DNA of 5,335 nt from JAJYZP01 sp049964535 (GTDB taxonomy: Bacteria > Actinomycetota > Acidimicrobiia > Acidimicrobiales > Acidimicrobiaceae): positions 1-5,335 of the forward strand of contig JBMFXG010000174.1 in assembly GCA_049964535.1 (NCBI GenBank). The letters run 5' to 3'. This document shows, in pieces, positions 1 through 5,335 of the stretch (position 1 is the stretch's first letter; every line of letters starts with the position of its first letter). The translations under genes were made by a program, and so were the position numbers. Under the pieces are notes generated by a model that made no database searches, had not been told where the DNA came from, and was given only the letters and a program-made list of their open reading frames with translations.

Positions 1-3000
1 TGTAGTTGTGAAACTCTTCCAGAGCCCGCCGGACCTCTGCGGCGTGCGGCGATTCTTCGTCGATCACGATCGTGACTGCGATATGGTCTGTGATGACGAG
101 ATCGGCATCTTTCCTGGCGTTCTGGATCTCTCGTACGAGGTCTCTGGCGATTCCTTCTCTCTCCAACTCTTCGGTGACCGCGAGCTCCAGAGAGACTGCC
201 TCTTGGCGTGAGCCCAGGATCCGTACCGAGCGTTGATCGAGAGGGGTGAGGTGGAGGTCGTACTCGCCGGGGTAGAGAACGTGCCCAGCGACGATTACTC
301 CGTCCTCATGGTTCTGCCACTCCCGATTACGAGCGGCCTTCATGAGCCTCTGTGTTTCAGCTCCAAGGCGAGGACCGACCTTTGCCGGGATGACGTTCAA
401 AATGAGCTCTGCGGCGCCCTCGATGCTCTCGACGAGCTCCACCTCTTTGACGTTGAGTTCATCTGCGATCAGGGCGCGATATGGTTGTAGGGTCACAGCT
501 CGGGGGCCGGAGATGGTGATGCGCTGGAGCGGAAGTCGAGCGCGCACTCCTTCACTTTTACGAATTGAGTGGCCGAGCGAGCATACCTCTCGTACGAGAT
601 CCATCTCTTCGACGAGCTGAGCGTCTTGGGGTAGGTCTGTCGCGTGTGGCCAATCAACGAGATGGATGCTGCGCTCGCCGGTTAGGTTCTTGTAGAGCTC
701 CTCGCTGAGGAGCGGTAGGAGAGGCGCCGCTATCTCGAGGAGCGTGCAGAGCACCGTGTGCAACGTATTGTAGGCGTCGATTTTCGACGCATCTCCTTCG
801 TTGCTACTCCCTGACTTCGACCAGAATCGCTCTCGAGATCGTCGAATGTACCAGTTGTTCAAGGCATCGAGAAACCGCTCGATCTCGTCCGCAGCCTCTG
901 AGAGCTCGTAGTGATCGAGGGCCTCGGTCACGTTGTTGACCACCGAGGCAAGCTTCGCCAAGATGTAGCGGTCCAAGAGATTGGTTGATCCAATGGAGCG
1001 TGAGCCTTGGATACCATCTGCGTTGGCGTAGAGGGTGAGGAAGTAGTAGGCGTTCCAGATCGGGTTGATGACGTGCTTGACGGTGGCTACGATAGCGTCC
1101 TTCTCAAGGATCAGATCTTGACCACGTAGGATCGATGAGGAGAGTAAGAACCAGCGCATTGCGTCCGCTCCGACACTTTCGAAGATCTCCCATGGATCTG
1201 GGTAGTTTTTGAGCCTCTTCGATAGTTTTCTTCCATCGTCTCCAAGCAGGATGCCGTGTGCAAGACAGTGCTGGAAAGGTGGCTGATCGAAGAGTGCTAC
1301 CGAGAGAACGTGGAGCGTGTAGAACCATCCTCGGGTCTGTCCAATGTACTCAACGATGAAGTCAGCGGGAAAATGCCTCTCAAAGCTCTCCTTGTTTTCG
1401 AAAGGATAGTGAAGCTGGGCATAGGGCATGGAACCGGACTCAAACCAGCAGTCCAAAATATCTGGTACGCGAACCATCATGGACGCACCGGTAGGGTCAT
1501 CGGGGTTTGGTCTCGTGAGCGTATCGATATAGGGTCGATGGAGGTCTTCAAGCGTTACCCCAAAGTCCTCTTCAAGCTCTTGCTTGGAACCGTAGACGTC
1601 GATGCGTGGGTAGGCGGGATCGGTCGACTTCCAGACCGGTATCGGAGTACCCCAGTAGCGATTACGGGTGATCGACCAATCACGCGCACCCTCTAACCAC
1701 TTCCCGAAGGAGCCGTCCTTGACGTGTGCAGGGACCCAGTTGATCTTGGCGTTCTGCTCAAGCAGGCGACTCTTGAGAGCCGTGACATTGACGAACCACG
1801 ATGAGACTGCCCGGTAGATCAGAGGGGTATCGGTCCTCCAGCAGTGTGGGTACTGATGCTCATACGGTTGATACTCAAAGAGCACGTTGCGCTCTTTCAA
1901 TCTCTCAATGATGTCGAGGTTCGCTTCGAAGATGTTTCGTCCTACGAGGTCACCAACCTCGCTCGTAAAGCGGCCTCGGCCATCGACGGGACAGACGACC
2001 TCGATCGAGGCAGCGGCGCAGGCGTTCTGGTCCTCTTCACCAAAGCCCGGAGCCATTTGAACGATTCCAGTTCCCTCTTCCGTGCTGACGAAGTCGCCGC
2101 TGATAACTACGAAGGCGTTTGCGTGGTCCGAGAAGAAGTCGAAGATTGGGTCGAACGATCTACCCAAGAGTTCTCTACCGGTGATCGTCCCGAGAACCTC
2201 GTGATCGCCGATGGCCTCACGATAGCTTTCGAGTCGATCCTGCGCCAGAACGAGCACCTCGTTGCTTTTGTGTTGCAGGACGCCAACGTAGGTGATCTCC
2301 TCTCCGACTGCAAGCGCCAAGTTTGATGGAAGCGTCCATGGAGTCGTCGTCCACGCGAGTAAAGAGATTGGACCTTCGCTCCAGTGAGATGGCTGCGCGA
2401 GGGGATGAAGTCGGAAGATGACGGTTACCGCTGGATCGGTCTTGCTCCGATAGGAGTCGTCTTGACGGGTCTCGAAGTTGGATAGGGGGGTCTCGCACTC
2501 CCAGCAGTACGGCAGCACGCGGTAGCCTTCGTAGATGAGACCTTTGTCGTAGAGGGAGCGGAAGGCCCAGAGTACCGACTCCATGAAATCGGGATTCATG
2601 GTCTTGTAATCGTTGACGAAGTCAACCCATCGTGCTTGGCGGCGCACGTAGCGGTACCACTCGTCTGCGGTGCGATGGACGAGTTGAGAGCAGTGATCGT
2701 TGAAGACGTCGATGCCGAGTTGCTCGATACCGATGCGTCCGTCGGTGACGCCAAGCTCTTTCTCAGAGGTCATTTCGGCTGGCAGGCCGTGGCAGTCCCA
2801 CCCAAAGCGGCGTTCCACTCTTCGGCCGCGCATGGTTTGGTAGCGAGGTACGGCGTCTTTGACGAAGCCAGTCAGGAGGTGACCATAGTGAGGTAGTCCG
2901 TTCGCAAATGGTGGACCATCGTAGAACACGAACTCACTCTCGCCCTTAGGGTTCTTGTCGATGGAGGCTTGAAAGGTCTGGTCTTCGTCCCAGAAGCGGA

Positions 3001-3121
3001 GCACGCGCTGTTCGATCTCGGGGAGGTTGAGTTGGGAATGCACCGCCGGATACGGCGTTCTCTTCTGCTGAGAAGAGAGGTGAGCTGCAGCGTCGTCAGA
3101 ACTTGTGAGGGATTCGGGCAT
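1..3121 (-). CDS. ileS: Isoleucyl-tRNA synthetase, type 2 (3' end cut by window edge)
   Basis: Class I aminoacyl-tRNA synthetase that joins isoleucine to tRNA-Ile in the cytoplasm. Reading the minus strand from the ATG at 3121 gives about 1040 codons without a stop, running off the left edge. Type 2 enzymes are usually about 1030-1060 residues, so only a short C-terminal piece should be missing. Visible motifs in order: HIGH signature as HYGH (residues 78-81); RFGWDCHGLPAE (about 105-116), typical of type 2; YCWEC (Cys206, Cys209); editing-domain WTTTPWTLPSN (257-267); GTGIVQMAPGFGEED (about 350-364), where Gln355 replaces the usual His; CWFESGS before the second catalytic half; KMSKS signature as KLSKR (632-636); and NNWYIRR (from 755) in the anticodon-binding domain. 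Type 2 IleRS are eukaryote-like and often less sensitive to mupirocin. The HIGH motif is in normal order, unlike the swapped form linked to extreme resistance. The ATG at 3121 is the first in-frame start and leaves an N-terminal extension of about 20 residues before the conserved region. The gene is divergent from the dksA-like/lspA/rluD operon. Confidence 0.97.
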   Translation of the reverse strand, partial: MPESLTSSDDAAAHLSSQQKRTPYPAVHSQLNLPEIEQRVLRFWDEDQTFQASIDKNPKGESEFVFYDGPPFANGLPHYGHLLTGFVKDAVPRYQTMRGRRVERRFGWDCHGLPAEMTSEKELGVTDGRIGIEQLGIDVFNDHCSQLVHRTADEWYRYVRRQARWVDFVNDYKTMNPDFMESVLWAFRSLYDKGLIYEGYRVLPYCWECETPLSNFETRQDDSYRSKTDPAVTVIFRLHPLAQPSHWSEGPISLLAWTTTPWTLPSNLALAVGEEITYVGVLQHKSNEVLVLAQDRLESYREAIGDHEVLGTITGRELLGRSFDPIFDFFSDHANAFVVISGDFVSTEEGTGIVQMAPGFGEEDQNACAAASIEVVCPVDGRGRFTSEVGDLVGRNIFEANLDIIERLKERNVLFEYQPYEHQYPHCWRTDTPLIYRAVSSWFVNVTALKSRLLEQNAKINWVPAHVKDGSFGKWLEGARDWSITRNRYWGTPIPVWKSTDPAYPRIDVYGSKQELEEDFGVTLEDLHRPYIDTLTRPNPDDPTGASMMVRVPDILDCWFESGSMPYAQLHYPFENKESFERHFPADFIVEYIGQTRGWFYTLHVLSVALFDQPPFQHCLAHGILLGDDGRKLSKRLKNYPDPWEIFESVGADAMRWFLLSSSILRGQDLILEKDAIVATVKHVINPIWNAYYFLTLYANADGIQGSRSIGSTNLLDRYILAKLASVVNNVTEALDHYELSEAADEIERFLDALNNWYIRRSRERFWSKSGSSNEGDASKIDAYNTLHTVLCTLLEIAAPLLPLLSEELYKNLTGERSIHLVDWPHATDLPQDAQLVEEMDLVREVCSLGHSIRKSEGVRARLPLQRITISGPRAVTLQPYRALIADELNVKEVELVESIEGAAELILNVIPAKVGPRLGAETQRLMKAARNREWQNHEDGVIVAGHVLYPGEYDLHLTPLDQRSVRILGSRQEAVSLELAVTEELEREGIARDLVREIQNARKDADLVITDHIAVTIVIDEESPHAAEVRRALEEFHNY

Positions 3122-3125
3122 AGAA

Positions 3126-3131
3126 CTACAT
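3126..3131 (-). promoter_or_regulatory. Start-stop codon pair (ATGTAG) ahead of ileS
   Basis: On the minus strand an ATG is followed at once by TAG, ending 4 nt before the ileS ATG. It lies 4 nt after the AGGAG Shine-Dalgarno sequence, closer to normal spacing than the ileS ATG, which lies 14 nt after it. It is out of frame with ileS, so it is not an alternative ileS start. It may let ribosomes initiate, terminate and restart on ileS, or it may be chance. The sequence is certain; the function is inference. Confidence 0.35.
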
Positions 3132-3135
3132 TAGT

Positions 3136-3140
3136 CTCCT
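3136..3140 (-). promoter_or_regulatory. Shine-Dalgarno sequence of ileS, potentially sequestered
   Basis: AGGAG on the minus strand is the only strong ribosome-binding sequence near the ileS start. The 14-nt gap to the ileS ATG is long. An exact complement, CTCCT, lies 7 nt upstream in the transcript (plus-strand 3148-3152), so a 5-bp hairpin could hide this site. Confidence 0.6.
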
Positions 3141-3165
3141 GAGAGGAAGGAGCCCCGGCTCTCTC
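3136..3165 (-). promoter_or_regulatory. ileS leader with two mutually exclusive hairpins
   Basis: In the ileS transcript, CTCCT (plus-strand 3148-3152) can pair with the AGGAG Shine-Dalgarno (3136-3140) across a 7-nt loop. The same CTC can instead join an upstream inverted repeat, GAGC-cggg-GCTC (plus-strand 3150-3161). A third arm pairs GAGAG (3161-3165) with CTCTC (3141-3145). Forming the upstream structure would free the ribosome site. This is the layout expected of a translational switch, which is known in ileS T-box leaders of actinobacteria. The stems are short, and no convincing stem I or full T-box was found, so the regulatory role is tentative. Confidence 0.3.
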
Positions 3166-3204
3166 GATCGGTGCCTCCCAGTAGCCGTGCTCTTGCGTGC
3201 GGTG

Positions 3205-3213
3205 GCTATAGTA
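3205..3213. promoter_or_regulatory. Possible divergent -10 elements sharing CTATAG
   Basis: The 204-bp gap between the divergent genes should hold promoters for both. The best -10-like sequence is the palindrome CTATAG (3206-3211). It reads TATAGT on the plus strand (3207-3212), and TATAGC or TACTAT on the minus strand. No clear TTGACA-like box sits at 16-18 nt on either side, so this is a weak call. If used, it would give leaders of about 80-110 nt for ileS and for the zinc-finger gene. Confidence 0.25.
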
Positions 3214-3312
3214 GAGCGATCAACGAGCCGAGTGGCGCATTCGAGTAGGCCTAACGATGATCTCTTCTGGGTATTTGGCTCGCTGGCCTCGGGGTGTTGA
3301 ACCGGAATGATC

Positions 3313-3320
3313 AGAGGAAG
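3313..3320 (+). promoter_or_regulatory. Ribosome-binding site of the TraR/DksA-like gene
   Basis: AGAGGAAG lies 5 nt before the ATG at 3326. Its purine-rich GAGG core at good spacing supports that start. It is the strongest ribosome-binding signal of the plus-strand operon. Confidence 0.7.
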
Positions 3321-3325
3321 AGTGT

Positions 3326-3784
3326 ATGGTGTCCAAGACGAAAGACCTGGTTGTGACGATATCTGCTGAAGAGTATCTTGACCTCTCCGATGAGGAGCTT
3401 GACGCTCTGAGTCCGGAGCAATTTCTGGAGGGGCAGACTGCGGTCTTGAATGCCGAACGGTTGACCTACGGCGAGCAGGCTTCGGCTCTCAAGGCAGAGG
3501 CCGACCTCATCGCAGCGGAGGCGGAACCGGGAGATACACAGTTCGATGAGGAGTCTGGAGAAGGGGCAACGGCGACGATAGATCGAGAGCGCGATCTCGC
3601 CCTTGCCGCCCAGGCGAGAGCAGCGATCGAAGAGATTGATGGTGCTCTTCGTAAGATGCAGCATGCCACCTACGGAGTTTGCGAGAACTGTCACCAGCCG
3701 ATCCCGCGAGCCCGCTTGCGAGCACTTCCGTTTGCTCGGCTGTGTGTCCGTTGTAAAGAGGGTGGTCTTTCACGACGGTCGTGA
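3326..3784 (+). CDS. TraR/DksA-family C4 zinc-finger protein
   Basis: A 152-residue protein. Its C-terminal region carries a four-cysteine zinc finger, CENC (Cys119, Cys122) and CVRC (Cys140, Cys143), preceded by the typical TYGVCE stretch. Residues 60-115 are helical and acidic, with an ERDLALAAQARAAIEEIDGA segment like the DksA/TraR helical region before the finger. The first 50 residues are acidic and not recognised. Characterised relatives bind the RNA polymerase secondary channel and alter transcription initiation, often with ppGpp. Whether this actinobacterial-type homologue does so is inference. A good ribosome-binding site precedes the ATG. The stop overlaps the lspA start in GTGA, making this the first gene of a coupled operon. 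Its place between ileS and lspA matches other actinobacteria, where it is often annotated only as a DksA-like or zinc-finger protein. A symbol such as dksA would claim too much. Confidence 0.9.
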   Translation: MVSKTKDLVVTISAEEYLDLSDEELDALSPEQFLEGQTAVLNAERLTYGEQASALKAEADLIAAEAEPGDTQFDEESGEGATATIDRERDLALAAQARAAIEEIDGALRKMQHATYGVCENCHQPIPRARLRALPFARLCVRCKEGGLSRRS

Positions 3785-4284
3785 AAGGTCACCACTTTCT
3801 CAACCTAACGCAGAGGCACTCTGTGGTTGGACGGATGGTGGGGTTGGGGATAGCTGCCGCAGTGGTGGTAGTCGACCAAGTTTCGAAATCGTGGGCCGTA
3901 TCGCACCTTCAGAGCGGGCCAGTGCACCTCATAGGACCGCTCTCACTCCGCCTTGAATACAACCCTGGTTTCGCCTTCTCTCTCGGTACAGCGTACTCTT
4001 CGGAGCTCGCGGTTGTCGCCTTCATCGTCTCGCTGGTGTTGCTCGTAAGCTCTCTACGAACGAGGAGCACGCTCACACGGTATGCTTGTGGGCTTATCGC
4101 TGGTGGGGCCCTGGGCAACCTTGCTGATAGGCTGTTCCGCTCTACTGGGGGCGCCGTGGTGGACTTCATCTACAGCGGATTCTGGCCGACTTTCAATCTT
4201 GCTGATGCATCGATCGTGCTCGGTGCGGTTATTCTTGGTATCTCTCTCCTACGTCAGGATCGTCCTAATCATGTCGGACTTTGA
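3781..4284 (+). CDS. lspA: Lipoprotein signal peptidase (signal peptidase II)
   Basis: Membrane aspartyl protease that cuts the signal peptide from diacylglyceryl-modified prolipoproteins at the lipobox cysteine. The 167 residues match the usual family length. Four hydrophobic segments are visible (about 19-38, 74-92, 98-118, 142-158). Conserved motifs: VVDQVSK (Asp32), NPGFAFSLG (Asn61), GGALGNLADR (Asn113, Asp116), VVDFI (Asp128) and FNLADA (Asn139, Asp142). Asp128 and Asp142 correspond to the catalytic aspartate pair. The chosen start is the GTG at 3781, which overlaps the previous stop as GTGA and implies translational coupling. An in-frame ATG at 3835 (residue 19) would still keep the first membrane segment but has a poorer ribosome site, so the exact start is less sure than the identity. 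A purine-rich AGAGGG stretch near 3757 is too far away to be a standard site, which again favours coupling. Confidence 0.95.
   Translation: MKGHHFLNLTQRHSVVGRMVGLGIAAAVVVVDQVSKSWAVSHLQSGPVHLIGPLSLRLEYNPGFAFSLGTAYSSELAVVAFIVSLVLLVSSLRTRSTLTRYACGLIAGGALGNLADRLFRSTGGAVVDFIYSGFWPTFNLADASIVLGAVILGISLLRQDRPNHVGL
4256..4266 (+). promoter_or_regulatory. Weak rluD-type ribosome site inside a small inverted repeat
   Basis: AGGA (4256-4259) is the only Shine-Dalgarno-like sequence before the ATG at 4271. It lies within AGGA-TCG-TCCT, so a small hairpin could mask it. Ribosomes finishing lspA would melt this structure, which fits translational coupling of the pseudouridine synthase to lspA. The stem is only 4 bp, so this is tentative. 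Confidence 0.3.
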
Positions 4285-5212
4285 TGGCGACACCGTCGTC
4301 CCAAACTCTCTCGATGGAGAGAGGATCGATAGGGCTCTCTCACTTCTGTATGGTGTGTCTCGCCACGATGCGAGTTCGCTGATTGCACAAGGATCGGTGA
4401 ATGTATCAGCAAACAGGGTGAAGTCGAAGTCACTTCGTTTGCGAGTCGGAGACGTGATTCACGTCGAAGGCCTAACTTTGCGGGACGCGAGGGTGGTTAC
4501 GGCCGACGCTAGCGTACCGCTCGATCTTGTGTATTTCGATGGGTTTCTAGCGGTGGTGAACAAACGGGCTGGCCAGGTCGTTCATCTGGGATCCGGGGTG
4601 GATGACAAGACCATGGTGAATGCCCTCGTAGCACTCTTTCCTCAGAGCGCTACAGTAGGTGATCCTGAGCGACCTGGAGTGGTCCACCGTCTCGATAAGG
4701 GTACCTCCGGACTGATGCTCTTTGCGTTGACTACTGAGGTATTGGTGGAGCTGCAACAGGCCGTGGCACTTCGTCACGTTCGACGTCAGTACCTGGCACT
4801 CGTCGAAGGCCATATGGAGCATGATCAGGGCACGATTCAAGGTGCGGTCGGGCGTTCTCGGCACGACGTGCGCAAGATGGAGATTACTGACGAAGGTCGT
4901 GAGGCCGAGTCGCACTACAGCGTTGTTCAGCGCATCTCCAGGGACGGCGAGTTCACAGTAGTGCGGGTCGTTCTCGGCACTGGTAGAACTCATCAGATTA
5001 GAGTCCATCTTCAAGCGCTCGGCCACTCAGTCGTAGGTGATCACGTGTATGGTGCGAAGACCGGTCTGGAGCTTGAGAGGCCTTTCCTGCACGCTGAACG
5101 ACTCGGGTTGACACACCCTATCTCTGGAAGGGCACTCGATTTTACGTGTTCGCTGCCAGAAGAACTTCGTCAGTATCTCGAGAGCTGTCGACTCGATGGT
5201 ACGTCGGTTTAG
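4271..5212 (+). CDS. rluD: RluD-family 23S rRNA pseudouridine synthase
   Basis: Converts specific uridines in ribosomal RNA to pseudouridine. E. coli RluD modifies 23S helix 69 (positions 1911, 1915, 1917). The protein is 313 residues, normal for the family. An N-terminal S4 RNA-binding domain covers about residues 15-70 (GERIDRALSLL onward, with the DVIHVEG end). The catalytic motif HRLDKGTSGLML begins at His139, with Asp142 as the catalytic aspartate. RRQYLALVEG (171-180) and GRTHQIRVHL (238-247) are the other family motifs. A small variation is KRAGQVVHLG where KPAGLVVHPG is usual. The ATG at 4271 was chosen because the protein then starts just before the S4 domain. A longer frame back to 4082 would lie inside lspA and add an unrelated stretch of 63 residues. 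It overlaps the lspA stop by 14 nt. RluA or RluC specificity cannot be excluded from sequence, so the symbol follows its usual naming beside lspA. Confidence 0.9.
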   Translation: MSDFDGDTVVPNSLDGERIDRALSLLYGVSRHDASSLIAQGSVNVSANRVKSKSLRLRVGDVIHVEGLTLRDARVVTADASVPLDLVYFDGFLAVVNKRAGQVVHLGSGVDDKTMVNALVALFPQSATVGDPERPGVVHRLDKGTSGLMLFALTTEVLVELQQAVALRHVRRQYLALVEGHMEHDQGTIQGAVGRSRHDVRKMEITDEGREAESHYSVVQRISRDGEFTVVRVVLGTGRTHQIRVHLQALGHSVVGDHVYGAKTGLELERPFLHAERLGLTHPISGRALDFTCSLPEELRQYLESCRLDGTSV

Positions 5213-5335
5213 TGCCGCGATAGCGAGCGAGGGGCTCCCTGAACTACCTGGCGACCGTAGCTCACTCTGTTCTGAGAGGTGGCCTCGTTGGAGACCGATT
5301 GGGCGATGACGATTACCATCGTCGAACCATGGCCG
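5213..5335 (+). other. Region after rluD with a possible partial gene start at the right edge
   Basis: No strong terminator hairpin followed by a T-run is visible after the rluD stop. In the rluD frame, stops occur at 5240, 5258 and 5273. After these the frame is open to the window end, with candidate starts at GTG 5279, TTG 5288 and ATG 5306. The ATG would begin MTITIVEPWP, with a purine-rich TGGAG about 12 nt before it. Ten codons are too few to identify a product. A downstream operon gene is possible but unproven. Confidence 0.25.

Noticed and set aside
130..598. Palindrome CTCGTACGAG occurring at 130-139 and 589-598
   Set aside because: Both copies encode the same short peptide (DLVRE) within ileS with the same codons; two copies in coding sequence do not support a regulatory repeat.
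8..620. Plus-strand open frames of 67, 85 and 92 codons
   Set aside because: Antisense shadows of the IleRS C-terminal domain with no independent support.
1256..2326. Plus-strand open frames of 146 and 160 codons (1256-1696, 1844-2326)
   Set aside because: They lie wholly antisense to conserved parts of ileS, have no recognisable domain, and arise from the codon bias of the real gene.
3311..3956. Minus-strand and plus-strand open frames overlapping the zinc-finger gene and the lspA start
   Set aside because: The C4 zinc finger and LspA motifs identify the real frames; the others have no domain and mutually overlap.
4082..4270. Upstream extension of the rluD frame
   Set aside because: It overlaps the conserved half of lspA, and its residues do not resemble the family N-terminus; the ATG at 4271 fits the S4 domain.
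4547..5026. Minus-strand open frame of 159 codons
   Set aside because: Antisense to the catalytic domain of the pseudouridine synthase, with no recognisable motif.
5230..5241. AGGG-GCT-CCCT inverted repeat after rluD as a terminator
   Set aside because: The stem is only 4 bp with a 3-nt loop and no T-run follows.

Overview
The window looks like chromosomal housekeeping DNA from a bacterium, most likely a member of the Actinomycetota. The order ileS, TraR/DksA-type zinc-finger gene, lspA, rluD-type pseudouridine synthase matches a cluster I know from that phylum. The intermediate GC content (roughly mid-50s % by eye) would suit an acidimicrobial-type lineage better than a streptomycete or mycobacterium, but that placement is inference. 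I see no mobile element, CRISPR array, tRNA or rRNA gene, or defence locus.

Positions 1-3121 (minus strand) hold almost all of a type 2 isoleucyl-tRNA synthetase gene, ileS. The frame stays open from its ATG at 3121 to the left edge, which cuts off the C-terminus. Every apparent plus-strand reading frame in this region is a shadow of this gene. Positions 3122-3325 are a divergent intergenic region. The ileS leader there has a Shine-Dalgarno sequence that can pair with an upstream CTCCT, and a start-stop codon pair (ATGTAG) just ahead of the real start. A shared CTATAG centre could serve promoters in both directions.

Positions 3326-5212 (plus strand) form a compact three-gene operon. It encodes a TraR/DksA C4 zinc-finger protein, signal peptidase II (LspA) and an RluD-family 23S rRNA pseudouridine synthase. 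The first two genes overlap by 4 nt (GTGA) and the last two by 14 nt, so translational coupling is likely. Positions 5213-5335 are mostly non-coding, with a possible start of another plus-strand gene at the right edge.

The genes share a translation and growth theme: tRNA charging, a putative RNA polymerase-binding regulator, lipoprotein maturation and ribosomal RNA modification. I found no previously undescribed system. The points most worth checking are the ileS leader architecture and a histidine-to-glutamine change in a conserved motif of the IleRS editing domain.
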